Below are positions 46,020-55,419 of a stretch of DNA of 64,000 nt, piece by piece. The stretch's first letter is position 1. Each line of letters starts with the position of its first letter. The stretch comes from Gillisia sp. UBA3175 (GTDB taxonomy: Bacteria > Bacteroidota > Bacteroidia > Flavobacteriales > Flavobacteriaceae). The stretch is from the NCBI GenBank assembly GCA_002364325.1, contig DEXV01000003.1, positions 124,461 through 188,460 on the forward strand, given 5' to 3'. The position numbers and the translations under genes were made by a program. The notes beneath the pieces were generated by a model that made no database searches, was not told the origin of the DNA, and was given only the letters and a program-made list of their open reading frames with translations.

Positions 46020-46799
46020 ATGGCATTTAAAAAACACATTCCTAATTTAATTACCGCTTTAAATTTGCTTTGCGGTAGCCTTGCTGCAATTTTCGCCGTT
46101 CAGGGAAACCTCATAATGGCGGCATTATTCGTTGGACTAGGAATATTCTTCGACTTTTTTGATGGTCTTGCTGCCAGAGCGCTCCATGTTAAAAGTGAAG
46201 TTGGCTTGCAATTGGATTCCTTGGCAGATATGATCACTAGCGGATTAGTGCCGGGAATTGTTATGTATCAGTTGTTCTTGAGAGCGCTTCCGGGAACAGT
46301 AGATCCCTCAGCAGATAGTTGGAGTGCAGATGCAACCAGTAATTGGCTAGAATGGAATATACCATTTTTGGCCTTGTTAGGTTTATTGATAGTTGCCGCT
46401 TCTGGTTATAGATTAGCAAAATTTAATGTAGACGATCGCCAAACAGATTCGTTTATAGGACTGCCAACACCTGCGAACGCTTTGCTTATTTTAAGTCTGC
46501 CATTGATCTTAGTTTACCAACCACACCCGGTAGCCGTTTCTTTGATCTTAAATGAATGGTTTTTGGTTGGCTTAACGATTGTTAGCTGCTATATGTTAAA
46601 TGCTGAAATTCCCTTATTTGCCTTGAAATTTTCGAACTGGAGCTTTAGCAATAACAAATTGCGATATTTATTTATTGCTTATTGTTTGATAATGATCGTA
46701 TTATTGCAATTCATTGCAATTCCAATTATAATAGCCTCTTATGTGATAGTGTCACTTATTTTCAGCAAAAAGGAAACAGAGGTAGCGATTGTGAAATGA
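46020..46799 (+). CDS. pssA: CDP-diacylglycerol-serine O-phosphatidyltransferase (CDP-alcohol phosphatidyltransferase)
   Basis: Makes phosphatidylserine, the precursor of phosphatidylethanolamine, from CDP-diacylglycerol and serine. The diagnostic D-G-x2-A-R-x8-G-x3-D-x3-D motif is present: FDGLAARALHVKSEVGLQLD, followed by SLADM, at about 42-66. Around seven hydrophobic helices follow, consistent with an integral membrane enzyme. HIPNLITALNLLCGSLAAIF at the start is typical of the phosphatidylserine synthase branch. 259 residues. It converges on lptB, 17 bases between stops. Confidence 0.9.
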   Translation: MAFKKHIPNLITALNLLCGSLAAIFAVQGNLIMAALFVGLGIFFDFFDGLAARALHVKSEVGLQLDSLADMITSGLVPGIVMYQLFLRALPGTVDPSADSWSADATSNWLEWNIPFLALLGLLIVAASGYRLAKFNVDDRQTDSFIGLPTPANALLILSLPLILVYQPHPVAVSLILNEWFLVGLTIVSCYMLNAEIPLFALKFSNWSFSNNKLRYLFIAYCLIMIVLLQFIAIPIIIASYVIVSLIFSKKETEVAIVK

Positions 46800-46816
46800 T
46801 TAATTAGGTTCTTAAT

Positions 46817-47557
46817 TTAATCGAAGATCTTCTTTTTTCTCAACTCAAAATTTTGGCCTAGATATACTTTTCTAACCATTTCATCTTCTGCAAGTTCTTC
46901 TGGGATCCCATGTTTTAAAATGTTCCCTTCAAACATAAGATAGGTGCGATCTGTGATAGCTAGTGTTTCTTGTACGTTATGATCTGTAATAAGAATTCCG
47001 ATATTCTTATTCTTAAGTTGCGCTACAATGCGTTGTATATCTTCTACTGCCACTGGATCTACACCTGCAAAAGGTTCATCTAACAAAATGAAATTAGGAT
47101 CTGTTGCAAGGGCTCTAGCAATTTCGGTACGTCTGCGTTCCCCACCACTCAAAAGATCTCCCCGGCTTTTTCTAATATGGCCTAATCCAAATTCCTCAAT
47201 TAAAGATTCCATTTTTAAATGGCGTTCTTTTTTGGATAATTTAGTTAGCTCCAAAACGCTCATAATATTATCTTCAATACTTAATTTTCTGAAAACTGAA
47301 GCTTCCTGAGCTAGATAGCCAATTCCGTATTGAGCGCGTTTATACATTGGGAATTTGGTAATATCTTCGTTATCAAGAAAGATAGATCCTCCGTTTGGCT
47401 TTATTAAACCAACGATCATATAAAAGGAGGTGGTTTTACCTGCGCCATTTGGCCCGAGTAATCCCACAATTTCTCCTTGATTTACTTCTACCGTAATCCC
47501 TTTAACTACCTGCCGGCCTTTATAAGATTTTACTAAATTTTCGGCTTTTAACTTCAT
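46817..47557 (-). CDS. lptB: LPS export ABC transporter ATP-binding protein
   Basis: Cytoplasmic ATPase of the Lpt bridge that extracts LPS from the inner membrane. Walker [20 protein letters not shown] (about 33-51), Q-loop [15 protein letters not shown] (about 78-92), signature [16 protein letters not shown] (about 136-151) and Walker [17 protein letters not shown] (about 156-171) are intact, and [11 protein letters not shown] is the H-loop. F-x-x-L-x(V/T)-x-D-N-I typical of LptB is visible as [16 protein letters not shown]. 246 residues. The permeases lie elsewhere, as is usual. Confidence 0.95.
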   Translation of the reverse strand: MKLKAENLVKSYKGRQVVKGITVEVNQGEIVGLLGPNGAGKTTSFYMIVGLIKPNGGSIFLDNEDITKFPMYKRAQYGIGYLAQEASVFRKLSIEDNIMSVLELTKLSKKERHLKMESLIEEFGLGHIRKSRGDLLSGGERRRTEIARALATDPNFILLDEPFAGVDPVAVEDIQRIVAQLKNKNIGILITDHNVQETLAITDRTYLMFEGNILKHGIPEELAEDEMVRKVYLGQNFELRKKKIFD

Positions 47558-47617
47558 AAATACTATTCTTGCGCTAAGATAAGTTTTTAATTATTGAAGG
47601 ATCTTCAGGTTTAGTTA

Positions 47618-47977
47618 TTATTGATTTTGTTCAGTAGATTCTTCTAAAGCTTCCCAAAATTCATAAGCTCTTCTTAAGTGTGGGATCACGATGGTTCCTC
47701 CAACTAAAGTGGCAATTCCCAATGCTTCCATAACTTCCTCTTTTTTAATCCCGTTATTGTAAGAAGTCTCTAAATGATATTTTACGCAATCGTCACATCT
47801 AAGCACAGTAGATGCCACCAGACCTAGTAATTCTTTGGTTTTTACATCTAAAGCACCTGCCGCAAAGGCATTAGTGTCCAGATTAAAAATACGTTTGATA
47901 ATTTTATTATTATCTCCTAAAATCTTGTCATTCATACGCTCTCGGTACGAATTGAACTCTTCAACTTTATTTATCAT
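47618..47977 (-). CDS. Carboxymuconolactone decarboxylase/AhpD-like protein
   Basis: 119-residue all-helical protein. The redox-type motif CDDCVKYHLETSYNNG (about 59-74) contains the Cys-x-x-Cys and following His of AhpD-like peroxidases. KKEEVMEALGIATLVGG is the conserved second helix pair. A role in peroxide defence or as a disulfide reductase is likely; true decarboxylase activity is not implied. Its start overlaps the end of tatC by 11 bases, so it belongs to the kpsF-tatC transcript. Confidence 0.88.
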   Translation of the reverse strand: MINKVEEFNSYRERMNDKILGDNNKIIKRIFNLDTNAFAAGALDVKTKELLGLVASTVLRCDDCVKYHLETSYNNGIKKEEVMEALGIATLVGGTIVIPHLRRAYEFWEALEESTEQNQ

Positions 47978-48818
47978 TTTTATATTTGGTAACTAATTTA
48001 TTTTCTTCTTTTAAAAGGTCTTTATATACCACTGAAGATATAATTATGCTTATTTCATATAATATCAATACAGGTATAGCAACAATTATTTGACTTACAA
48101 TATCTGGAGGGGTTATAATTGCTGAAAGTATTAGCACTCCAATTAATGCAAATTTTCTATATGTTCTTAATATTGTTGGTGTTAATACACCCACTTTAGT
48201 TAAGAAGTAGATCACTATTGGGAGTTCAAAAATAAGTCCACAGGCGATTACTGAAGCTCTTACAAGGCTAATATAACTATCCAGATCAAACTCGTTTAGA
48301 ACAACTTCACTTACTTGGTATTTTCCTAAGAAATTGATGGAAAGTGGTGTAATCACATAATATCCAAAAAGAACTCCAATAAAGAATAAAATGGAGGAAA
48401 TAAAGATAAAACCCTTGGCATTCTTTCTTTCATTCTCCTTCATGGCAGGAGCAACAAATTTCCAAAATTCGTAGAGTACATAAGGGAAAGCTATCACGAA
48501 ACCTGCGGTGATCGCCACCCAAATATGTGCGGAAAATTGGCCGCCCATGGTTCTACTTTGTATCCCAAATGGCATTTCTGTCACACAAAATCCTCCATCT
48601 ACACCCGCCCATGTAGTAATTCGACAAAGAATTTCATAGGTCCAGAAATCTGTTTTACTTGGTCCAAATAGGAGAACATCAAAGATGAAACCTTTGGCTA
48701 AAAAAGCTACAGTTGCAGCAATTAATATTGCTAAGGTAGATCTTATTAAATGCCATCTTAAATCTTCTAAATGATCCAAAAAGGACATTTCCTCTTCCGG
48801 TTTCTTTACTTTTCCCAT
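47967..48818 (-). CDS. tatC: Sec-independent protein translocase TatC
   Basis: Receptor of the twin-arginine export pathway in the inner membrane. MSFLDHLEDLRWHLIRSTLA (about 11-30) carries the conserved N-terminal substrate-binding motif, and six membrane helices follow. FAFPYVLYEFWKFVAPA-like IAFPYVLYEFWKFVAPAMKE (about 108-127) is the first periplasmic/cytoplasmic signature, and FGLIFELPIVI-like CGLIFELPIVIYFLTKVGVL (about 192-211) the second. 283 residues, slightly longer than E. coli TatC, through the loop around DFWTYEILCRITTWAGVDGG. It overlaps kpsF by one base. Confidence 0.95.
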   Translation of the reverse strand: MGKVKKPEEEMSFLDHLEDLRWHLIRSTLAILIAATVAFLAKGFIFDVLLFGPSKTDFWTYEILCRITTWAGVDGGFCVTEMPFGIQSRTMGGQFSAHIWVAITAGFVIAFPYVLYEFWKFVAPAMKENERKNAKGFIFISSILFFIGVLFGYYVITPLSINFLGKYQVSEVVLNEFDLDSYISLVRASVIACGLIFELPIVIYFLTKVGVLTPTILRTYRKFALIGVLILSAIITPPDIVSQIIVAIPVLILYEISIIISSVVYKDLLKEENKLVTKYKNDK

Positions 48819-49783
48819 TATATTATTCCTTCTCTTATTAAGTTATGTATATGCACTACACCGGCATATTTGCCATCTTCCACAGCTATTAGCTGAGAGA
48901 TCTTATTCTTTTCTAAAATATCTAAGGCTTCAATAGCCATAGAATCTTGAGTAATTGTTTTAGGACCTTTACTCATAATATCTGCTGCCGTTAAATGAAT
49001 AAAAGCATCGTTATTACGCAACATCCTTCTAATATCTCCATCGGTAATAATTCCAATTACTTCATCATTTTCGATTACCGCTGTAACTCCAAGCATTTTT
49101 TCTGAGATCTCTATAATAACATCTCTAACATTTGTAGTAGGCGAAACCATCGGCATTAAATTTTGTGAGCTTATGTCTCTAACACGCAAATATAATTTTT
49201 TTCCCAATGCGCCACCAGGATGATATTTAGCAAAATCTTTACTGGAAAAACCTCTTAATTTCAGAAGGCATACTGCTAATGCATCTCCTAACACCAATTG
49301 CGCTGTGGTACTTGTGGTAGGAGCTAGATTATTAGGACAAGCTTCCATTTCTACATACGCATTCAATACAAAGTCGGATTGTAATCCTAAAAAAGAATCT
49401 TTGTTTCCAGTGATAGCTATTATTTTATTGTTGAAGTTTTTAATAAGCGGTACTAAAACTTTTATTTCCGGCGTGTTTCCGCTTTTAGAAATACAAACCA
49501 CTACATCATCCTTTAGAATTGTGCCTAAGTCACCATGAATAGCATCAGCAGCATGCATAAATACAGCTGGAGTTCCTGTTGAATTAAGAGTTGCCACAAT
49601 CTTATTTGCAATTATAGCACTTTTTCCTATTCCTGTAATAATTACCCTACCTTTTGAGTTATAGATACATTGAACCGCTTTTGCAAAATCTTGATCTAAC
49701 AGATTTTCAAGATTTGCAATTGCTTTTGCTTCAATAGAAATAGTGTCTTTGGCAACAGAAAGGATTTTTTCTTCTAGTTTCAA
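48818..49783 (-). CDS. kdsD: Arabinose-5-phosphate isomerase, SIS plus two CBS domains
   Basis: Makes D-arabinose 5-phosphate from ribulose 5-phosphate, the first step to Kdo of LPS. The SIS domain (about 35-180) shows VIITGIGKSAIIANKIVATL, HAADAIHGDLGTIL and SKSGNTPEI. HPGGALGKKLYLRVRDI (about 190-206) is the family's linker. Two CBS repeats follow, with VIGIITDGDIRRML and YAGVVHIHNLI. 321 residues, normal for KdsD/KpsF. It heads a minus-strand unit with tatC and the AhpD-like gene and diverges from recQ. Confidence 0.93.
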   Translation of the reverse strand: MKLEEKILSVAKDTISIEAKAIANLENLLDQDFAKAVQCIYNSKGRVIITGIGKSAIIANKIVATLNSTGTPAVFMHAADAIHGDLGTILKDDVVVCISKSGNTPEIKVLVPLIKNFNNKIIAITGNKDSFLGLQSDFVLNAYVEMEACPNNLAPTTSTTAQLVLGDALAVCLLKLRGFSSKDFAKYHPGGALGKKLYLRVRDISSQNLMPMVSPTTNVRDVIIEISEKMLGVTAVIENDEVIGIITDGDIRRMLRNNDAFIHLTAADIMSKGPKTITQDSMAIEALDILEKNKISQLIAVEDGKYAGVVHIHNLIREGII

Positions 49784-49836
49784 ATTTGTGGAATTATGAA
49801 TTGCGAATACTAAAGAAATATGTATCTTTATTAATG

Positions 49837-49844
49837 CAAATGTA
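49837..49844 (-). promoter_or_regulatory. Possible -7 box TACATTTG for the kdsD-tatC unit
   Basis: The minus strand reads TACATTTG, an exact TAnnTTTG match, 53 bases before the kdsD ATG in the 83-base divergent gap with recQ. A TTG -33 motif at normal spacing is not evident. Confidence 0.35.
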
Positions 49845-49866
49845 TATAAAATTGTAACACGATTTA

Positions 49867-52062
49867 ATGAGCTCTACCGAAATCGATTTACACCAACAAC
49901 TTAAAAAGTACTTTGGATTCAGTCAATTCAAAGGTCTTCAAGAACAAGTGATTAAAAGTATTGTTAATAGACACAATACTTTTGTGATAATGCCCACTGG
50001 TGGTGGAAAATCACTTTGTTACCAACTCCCAGCTTTAATTGAAGAAGGAACAGCGATCGTGGTATCACCACTAATTGCCCTTATGAAAAATCAAGTGGAT
50101 GCCATTAGAGGGATTTCTTCTGAAAATGGAATTGCACATGTTTTAAATTCTTCTTTGAATAAATCTGAAATAAAACAGGTTAAAGAAGACATTACCAACG
50201 GAATCACCAAACTGCTTTATGTAGCCCCCGAATCTCTTACTAAAGAAGAGAATGTGGAGTTTTTACGAGGGGTAAAAATATCTTTTCTAGCCGTAGATGA
50301 AGCTCATTGTATAAGTGAATGGGGTCATGATTTTAGACCAGAATATAGAAACCTAAGACATATAATAAAAAGAATTGGCGACGATATTCCAATTATTGGA
50401 CTTACCGCCACAGCTACTCCAAAAGTACAAGAGGATATCCTAAAGAATTTGGGTATTACCGATGCTAATACATTTAAAGCCAGTTTTAACAGGCCTAATC
50501 TATATTATGAAATACGCCCAAAAACTAAGAATGTAGATTCAGATATCATTCGTTTTGTAAAACAAAATGAAGGGAAATCCGGAATTATCTACTGTCTTAG
50601 TAGAAAACGGGTAGAAGAGCTTGCACAAGCTTTGCAGGTTAACGGTATTAAAGCAGTTCCTTACCACGCAGGTTTAGATGCAAAGACCCGTATTAAACAT
50701 CAGGATATGTTTATCATGGAAGATATAGATGTGGTGGTGGCTACTATTGCTTTTGGAATGGGAATAGATAAACCAGACGTGAGATTCGTGATTCATCACG
50801 ATATTCCTAAAAGTTTAGAGAGCTATTATCAAGAAACCGGACGCGCAGGAAGGGATGGTGGAGAAGGTCACTGTTTAGCTTTTTATGCATACAAGGATAT
50901 TGAAAAACTGGAAAAGTTTATGAGTGGGAAACCTGTGGCAGAGCAGGAGATTGGTCATGCTTTACTGCAGGAAGTTGTTGGTTATGCCGAAACTTCTATG
51001 TCCAGACGTAAATTCTTACTGCATTATTTTGGGGAACATTTCGATGAAAAGACCGGAGATGGTGCTTCCATGGACGACAATGTTCAAAACCCAAAGAAAA
51101 AGCACGAAGCCAAGGAAGAAGTGGTTCTACTGCTAAAAACCATCAAAGAAACAAAACAGATCTATAAAGCGAAGGAGGTTGTAAATACATTGATTGGTAA
51201 ATCCAACGCTTTAATATTATCGCATAAAACAGATGAGCATCCTCTTTTTGGAAAAGGGAAAAATAAGGAAGCTAAATACTGGACAGCACTTATTCGCCAG
51301 GTATTAGTAGCCGGATATCTAAAAAAGGATATTGAAACTTATGGTGTGGTTAGAATCACAGATAAGGGAAAAGATTTCATTAAAAATCCTTCTTCCTTTA
51401 TGATGACAGAAGACCATATCTTCGATTTTCACCAGGAAGATTCAAAAACACCAAAAGCTGGTGGTGCCGATGCAGATGTACAATTGGTTAAGATCCTAAA
51501 AGACCTTCGCAAGAAAGTTGCTACAAAACAAAACGTACCTCCTTTTGTGGTTTTTCAAGATCCATCTATTCAGGATATGGCTTTAAAATATCCAGTAACT
51601 ATGGATGAATTAAGTAATATTCATGGAGTAGGAGAGGGAAAAGCTAAAAAATTTGGTAAGGAATTTATAGAAGTTATCAATGCTTATGTCGAGGAGAACG
51701 AGATTATAAGACCAGATGATTTTGTGGTGAAAACTACTGGAGCCAATAGCGGATTAAAATTATATATCATTCAGAACGTTGATAGAAAACTGCCTTTAAC
51801 AGATATAGCTTCAGCCAAGGGAATGGGAATGAATGAGTTTATTAAGGAAATGGAAGCCATCGTTTATAGCGGAACTAAACTGAATATAGACTATTGGTTG
51901 AATGACATTCTAGATGAAGATCAGCAAGAGGAGATCCATGATTATTTTTTAGAGGCCAAATCAGATAAAATTGAAGAAGCTTTAGAAGAATTTGATGGCG
52001 ATTATGATGATGAAGAGTTAAGACTGTATCGAATTAAATTTATTAGCGAAGTAGCAAATTAA
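49867..52062 (+). CDS. recQ: ATP-dependent DNA helicase RecQ
   Basis: 731 residues. The superfamily 2 motor is intact: [20 protein letters not shown] (about 39-58), [20 protein letters not shown] (about 140-159), [19 protein letters not shown] and [15 protein letters not shown] and HRDC domains follow; [20 protein letters not shown] with [10 protein letters not shown] is HRDC-like (about 570-600). The four Zn-binding Cys of the RQC subdomain are missing: [13 protein letters not shown] and [13 protein letters not shown] stand where CRR... and CGxCDxC occur in E. coli RecQ. About 100 acidic residues extend beyond HRDC. Confidence 0.94.
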   Translation: MSSTEIDLHQQLKKYFGFSQFKGLQEQVIKSIVNRHNTFVIMPTGGGKSLCYQLPALIEEGTAIVVSPLIALMKNQVDAIRGISSENGIAHVLNSSLNKSEIKQVKEDITNGITKLLYVAPESLTKEENVEFLRGVKISFLAVDEAHCISEWGHDFRPEYRNLRHIIKRIGDDIPIIGLTATATPKVQEDILKNLGITDANTFKASFNRPNLYYEIRPKTKNVDSDIIRFVKQNEGKSGIIYCLSRKRVEELAQALQVNGIKAVPYHAGLDAKTRIKHQDMFIMEDIDVVVATIAFGMGIDKPDVRFVIHHDIPKSLESYYQETGRAGRDGGEGHCLAFYAYKDIEKLEKFMSGKPVAEQEIGHALLQEVVGYAETSMSRRKFLLHYFGEHFDEKTGDGASMDDNVQNPKKKHEAKEEVVLLLKTIKETKQIYKAKEVVNTLIGKSNALILSHKTDEHPLFGKGKNKEAKYWTALIRQVLVAGYLKKDIETYGVVRITDKGKDFIKNPSSFMMTEDHIFDFHQEDSKTPKAGGADADVQLVKILKDLRKKVATKQNVPPFVVFQDPSIQDMALKYPVTMDELSNIHGVGEGKAKKFGKEFIEVINAYVEENEIIRPDDFVVKTTGANSGLKLYIIQNVDRKLPLTDIASAKGMGMNEFIKEMEAIVYSGTKLNIDYWLNDILDEDQQEEIHDYFLEAKSDKIEEALEEFDGDYDDEELRLYRIKFISEVAN

Positions 52063-52077
52063 TCTTACAAACTTGCA

Positions 52078-52152
52078 ACTAGAGACTAGAGACTAGAAAC
52101 CATAAACCAGAAACCAGAAACTTCACTCTTCACCCTTCACCCTTCACTCTTT
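52078..52152. repeat. Short degenerate tandem repeats
   Basis: Between recQ and the prolyl isomerase lie runs of AGAGACTAGAGACTAGA, then AAACCAGAAACCAGAAAC, then CTTCACCCTTCACCCTTCAC. They are adjacent simple repeats of 6-9 bases, probably grown by slippage. No coding or hairpin function is visible. The rest of this 189-base gap holds the -7 box at 52220. Confidence 0.7.
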
Positions 52153-52219
52153 TCATAATTAATTTCAATTAAAATCTTAAAATCTACCTAAGTGTAGTCT
52201 AGTAACTTGCTCAAATCCT

Positions 52220-52227
52220 TATCTTTG
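52220..52227 (+). promoter_or_regulatory. Bacteroidota-type -7 box TATCTTTG
   Basis: TATCTTTG matches TAnnTTTG and lies 24 bases before the ATG of the cyclophilin-FKBP gene. The nearest TTG (52207-52209) is too close for a -33 motif, so only the -7 box supports this call. Confidence 0.42.
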
Positions 52228-52251
52228 CCGCACTAATTAAAAACTAGCAAT

Positions 52252-53184
52252 ATGCAAGATGGATTATATGCCAAATTTCACACTTCTAAAGGTGAGATCC
52301 TGGTTAAATTGGAACAAGAAAAAACACCTGGAACAGTTGGTAACTTTATTGGACTAGCTGAAGGTAACTTAGAGAATAAAGCTATTCCGCAAGGAAAACC
52401 TTATTATGATGGTTTGAAATTTCACCGTGTGATCCCAGATTTTATGATACAAGGTGGAGATCCAAAAGGAAATGGTACAGGAGGTCCTGGTTATAACTTT
52501 GCAGATGAAATTCATCCAGATCTTACGCACGATGCACCGGGAAAACTTTCTATGGCAAATGCAGGTCCTGGAACTAACGGAAGTCAGTTTTTTATTACTC
52601 ATATCGCAACTCCTTGGTTAGACGGGAAACATACTGTTTTTGGTAGTGTGGTGGAAGGTCAGGATGTTGTAGATGCAGTAGCCCAAGGAGATAAAATTGA
52701 AAGATTAGAAATTATTAGAGTAGGGGAAGCCGCAGAAAAATTTAATGCAGTAGAGCAATTTAGATCATTTAATGGAGCTAAAGAAGAAAGAGAAGCAGCA
52801 GCAAAAAAACGTCAAGAAGAATTATTAGGTGATATCTCTCAAGGTTTTGAGAAGACTGCTAGTGGTTTGCGTTATAAGATCGAAGAAAAAGGAACAGGAG
52901 AAAAAGCTGAAAAAGGTAAAACAGTTTCGGTGCACTATAAAGGAATGTTACCCGATGGAAGCGTTTTTGATTCTTCTTACACAAGAAATCAACCTATCGA
53001 CTTTAAATTAGGAAAGGGACAAGTGATACAAGGATGGGATGAAGGGATTCAATTATTGAATGTTGGAGACCAAGCAAGATTTGTGATCCCATCTCATTTA
53101 GCATATGGTGAACGTGGTGCTGGTGGAGCAATTCCTCCAAATGCTACATTGATATTTGATGTAGAATTGGTTGCGGTAAAGTAA
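52252..53184 (+). CDS. Dual-family peptidyl-prolyl isomerase: cyclophilin plus FKBP
   Basis: 310 residues joining two unrelated prolyl isomerases. Residues 1-160 are a cyclophilin: [40 protein letters not shown] and [13 protein letters not shown] charged linker ([15 protein letters not shown]) leads to an FKBP at about 205-310: [52 protein letters not shown] and FDVELVAV. There is no signal peptide, so it is probably cytoplasmic. Both active sites look intact. This domain order (cyclophilin first) is the bacterial type known from Flavobacterium. Confidence 0.95.
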   Translation: MQDGLYAKFHTSKGEILVKLEQEKTPGTVGNFIGLAEGNLENKAIPQGKPYYDGLKFHRVIPDFMIQGGDPKGNGTGGPGYNFADEIHPDLTHDAPGKLSMANAGPGTNGSQFFITHIATPWLDGKHTVFGSVVEGQDVVDAVAQGDKIERLEIIRVGEAAEKFNAVEQFRSFNGAKEEREAAAKKRQEELLGDISQGFEKTASGLRYKIEEKGTGEKAEKGKTVSVHYKGMLPDGSVFDSSYTRNQPIDFKLGKGQVIQGWDEGIQLLNVGDQARFVIPSHLAYGERGAGGAIPPNATLIFDVELVAVK

Positions 53185-53207
53185 TTTTATTGAAAAATCA
53201 TAAAAAA

Positions 53208-53240
53208 AGCCTCAACAATTAATACTGTTGAGGCTTTTAT
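53208..53240. terminator. Bidirectional intrinsic terminator
   Basis: AGCCTCAACA (53208-53217) pairs with TGTTGAGGCT (53226-53235), followed by TTTTATTTT and preceded by an A-run, so it should work on both strands. It lies between the convergent prolyl isomerase and peroxiredoxin genes. Confidence 0.9.
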
Positions 53241-53252
53241 TTTACAGACAAT

Positions 53253-53888
53253 TTAGTCTGGCTGTGGGGTCATTCGTAAATAAGGTTTTACCTCTTTATA
53301 TCCTTTTGGGGATAATTTTTCTGCATCTTCATTAGATACCGATGGACTAATCACCACATCTTCTCCTTGTTTCCAATTTCCAGGAGTCGCCACCTTTTTA
53401 TTCAAGGTTAATTGTAACGAATCTATCACTCGAAGTAATTCATCAAAATTTCTTCCTGTACTGGCAGGATAAACTATTATTAATTTAATGGACTTATCTG
53501 GTGCAATCACAAATACTGAACGCACAGTTTGTGTGTCATTAGCATTTGGATGTATCATATCATATAGATTAGATACTTTTTTATCCTCATCGGCAATTAA
53601 TGGAAAATTAACCTCGGTATCTTGAGTTTCGTTTATGTCCTTGATCCAATCTTTGTGAGAGGATAATCCATCTACACTCAAGGCAATGACTTTCACATTG
53701 CGTTTCGCAAACTGATCTTTATACTTGGCAACTATTCCTAATTCTGTGGTGCACACCGGAGTATAATCTGCAGGATGAGAAAAAAGGATTCCCCAACTAT
53801 CACCTAAATAATCGTAAAAATTTATTTTACCTTCAGAAGTTTCGGCATCGAAATCTGGAGCTTTATCTCCTAATCTTAAAGTACTCAT
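53253..53888 (-). CDS. 1-Cys peroxiredoxin (Prx6-type)
   Basis: Reduces peroxides in the cytoplasm through a single peroxidatic Cys. LRLGDKAPDFDAETSEG starts the thioredoxin fold, and FSHPADYTPVCTTELGIVAK (about 35-54) carries the Cys in the P-x3-T-x2-C motif. FPLIADEDKKVSNLYDMIHP (about 98-117) and the long C-terminal domain with TPGNWKQGEDVVISPSV are Prx6 features. The start is set at ATG 53888 (MSTLRLGD), since a longer frame to 53936 adds an unlikely 16-residue leader. 211 residues. Confidence 0.93.
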   Translation of the reverse strand: MSTLRLGDKAPDFDAETSEGKINFYDYLGDSWGILFSHPADYTPVCTTELGIVAKYKDQFAKRNVKVIALSVDGLSSHKDWIKDINETQDTEVNFPLIADEDKKVSNLYDMIHPNANDTQTVRSVFVIAPDKSIKLIIVYPASTGRNFDELLRVIDSLQLTLNKKVATPGNWKQGEDVVISPSVSNEDAEKLSPKGYKEVKPYLRMTPQPD

Positions 53889-54013
53889 AGCTATTTTGTT
53901 TTCATTAAAAGTAAAGCTTAATGATAACATGATCAATGTACAAACTATTAAAAGAAGTATAAATAATGCTTAGTATGTAAGAAATATTGAAAAAAACTGA
54001 AGCTAGGCTGTTC

Positions 54014-54568
54014 CTATTTCCATTTAATATTACAACCGATACTTGGCTTTTGTGGTTCCGGAACTTTGCTATTACTTAATACGGCATCCAAGGCTTCTCG
54101 CAGGTCTCTTCCGTTAGCAGGAATACCATTTCCAGGTCGGGAATTATCTAACTGGCCTCTGTAGATAAGTTTTAATTCGGAATTAAATAAATAAAAGTCT
54201 GGAGTGCAGGCTGCATCATAGGCTTTTGCCACTCTTTGAGTTTCATCGAATAGATAGGGAAAAGGATAATGATACTTTCTGGCAGTAGTAAGCATAAGGT
54301 CTGGATGATCCTGCGGATAATTTTTTACATCATTGCTCATAATAGCAATAAAGCCAAAACCAGAAACACGATAATCATTGGCTACTCTAACAATTTCTTC
54401 ATTCACATGCTTTACAAATGGACAATGATTAGATAGGAACATGATAACAGTTCCTTTATCTCCTTTTAGATCAATTAGGCTACACATTTTTGAAGACACA
54501 GCATCTGGAAGAATAAAATCTGGTGCAGTTGTTCCCAGCGGAAGCATATTGGAAGGAGTTAAAGACAT
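54014..54568 (-). CDS. Thioredoxin-fold redoxin (AhpC/TSA-like)
   Basis: 184 residues from ATG 54568 (MSLTPSNMLPLG); the longer frame to 54643 adds 25 residues with no family support. LGTTAPDFILPDAVSSKMCS is the usual AhpC/TSA opening. MFLSNHCPFVKHVNEE (about 52-67) holds a single active-site-like Cys in a C-P-F-V motif instead of C-x-x-C. TPDFYLFNSELKLIYRGQLD (about 130-149) is the cis-Pro region. Many such proteins are in Bacteroidota with unknown substrates. It diverges from csaA. Confidence 0.85.
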   Translation of the reverse strand: MSLTPSNMLPLGTTAPDFILPDAVSSKMCSLIDLKGDKGTVIMFLSNHCPFVKHVNEEIVRVANDYRVSGFGFIAIMSNDVKNYPQDHPDLMLTTARKYHYPFPYLFDETQRVAKAYDAACTPDFYLFNSELKLIYRGQLDNSRPGNGIPANGRDLREALDAVLSNSKVPEPQKPSIGCNIKWK

Positions 54569-54600
54569 GTTTAGTTTGGATTTTAATTTACGTAACTCCA

Positions 54601-54608
54601 CAAATTTA
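54601..54608 (-). promoter_or_regulatory. Possible -7 box TAAATTTG for the redoxin gene
   Basis: On the minus strand TAAATTTG matches TAnnTTTG, 33 bases before ATG 54568. No -33 TTG at the right distance. It supports the shorter start chosen for the redoxin, because the longer frame would begin upstream of this box. Confidence 0.33.
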
Positions 54609-54651
54609 ATATCTTTATTCTGAAAAGGCTTAGTATATAGCAATTACATCT

Positions 54652-54987
54652 ATGGAAATTAATTGGAATGATTTTGAAAAGGTAGAAATGAGAATTGGCA
54701 CCATACTTTCTGCCAAAGATTTTCAGAAAGCACACAAACCGGCCTATATTTTAGAAATAGACTTTGGAAAAGAGTTCGGGATAAAAAGATCCTCTGCTCA
54801 AATCACCAATCGCTATACTAAAGAAGCTTTAATTGGGAAGCAGATTGTTGCTGTGGTTAACTTCCCGAAAAAACAGATCGCCAATTTTATGAGTGAATGT
54901 TTGGTTTTAGGATCTGTTGGCCCAAATAATGATATTGTTTTATTAAACCCCGATCTTAAAGTTGAAAATGGTTTGAGAATAGGGTAG
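54652..54987 (+). CDS. csaA: tRNA-binding domain protein, CsaA-like
   Basis: 111-residue single OB-fold protein related to the tRNA-binding domain of methionyl-tRNA synthetase. WNDFEKVEMRIGTILSAKDF (about 5-24), PAYILEIDFGKEFG, SSAQITNRYTKE and QIVAVVNFPKKQIANFMSEC (about 67-86) are family motifs. It has been linked to a chaperone-like role in Bacillus. The stop is immediately followed by the reverse-strand stop of the next gene, with no base between them. Confidence 0.92.
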   Translation: MEINWNDFEKVEMRIGTILSAKDFQKAHKPAYILEIDFGKEFGIKRSSAQITNRYTKEALIGKQIVAVVNFPKKQIANFMSECLVLGSVGPNNDIVLLNPDLKVENGLRIG

Positions 54988-55374
54988 CTACTTTATAAGC
55001 TCAAATTTTTCTGCACATCCTTCTATACAGTTGTAGTATATTATTAATCGGTTGTTTTCAATTTTATAACTAAATGTTACAATGGGATCACATTCCGGAT
55101 AAATTTCATTTTCTACAAAGGAATAAGTTCCTGTTTTTAGAGAATTTTCTTCTCCGCAAAATGACCTGGAGTATCGTAGAGTATTATCATCAAAAAATTC
55201 GATTATAGCATCGCTTTCAACTTTTTGAAAAGTACCACTCCCATCTCCGGGATCAATTAAGGTTTCAATGAGATGCCACCTGTTTACTAAGTCTCTTTCA
55301 CTTATGTTTTCTTTTGTACATGAGGTGTTTAGCAATACTACCGCTATAAAAACCGAAATTAAAAATCCTTTCAT
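54988..55374 (-). CDS. Small lipoprotein, lipocalin-like
   Basis: 128 residues. MKGFLISVFIAVVLLNTSC is a lipoprotein signal with the acylated Cys at 19. The mature part is rich in beta strands: NRWHLIETLIDPGDGSGTFQ (about 31-50), AIIEFFDDNTLRYSRSFCGE and IVTFSYKIENNRLIIYYNCI. This W-x-L-x(n)-F-x3-G pattern is common in Bacteroidota lipocalin-like (DUF4923/5004-type) lipoproteins. Four mature-domain Cys could pair. Ligand and role unknown. Confidence 0.75.
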   Translation of the reverse strand: MKGFLISVFIAVVLLNTSCTKENISERDLVNRWHLIETLIDPGDGSGTFQKVESDAIIEFFDDNTLRYSRSFCGEENSLKTGTYSFVENEIYPECDPIVTFSYKIENNRLIIYYNCIEGCAEKFELIK

Positions 55375-55419
55375 AATAATTTAGATTTATGTAGGGAGGT
55401 TTAATTAAAGATATTCTTT

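Noticed and set aside
47028..47309. 93-codon plus-strand open frame inside lptB
   Set aside because: Antisense to conserved ATPase motifs and low complexity (Ser/Arg/Leu); a shadow frame.
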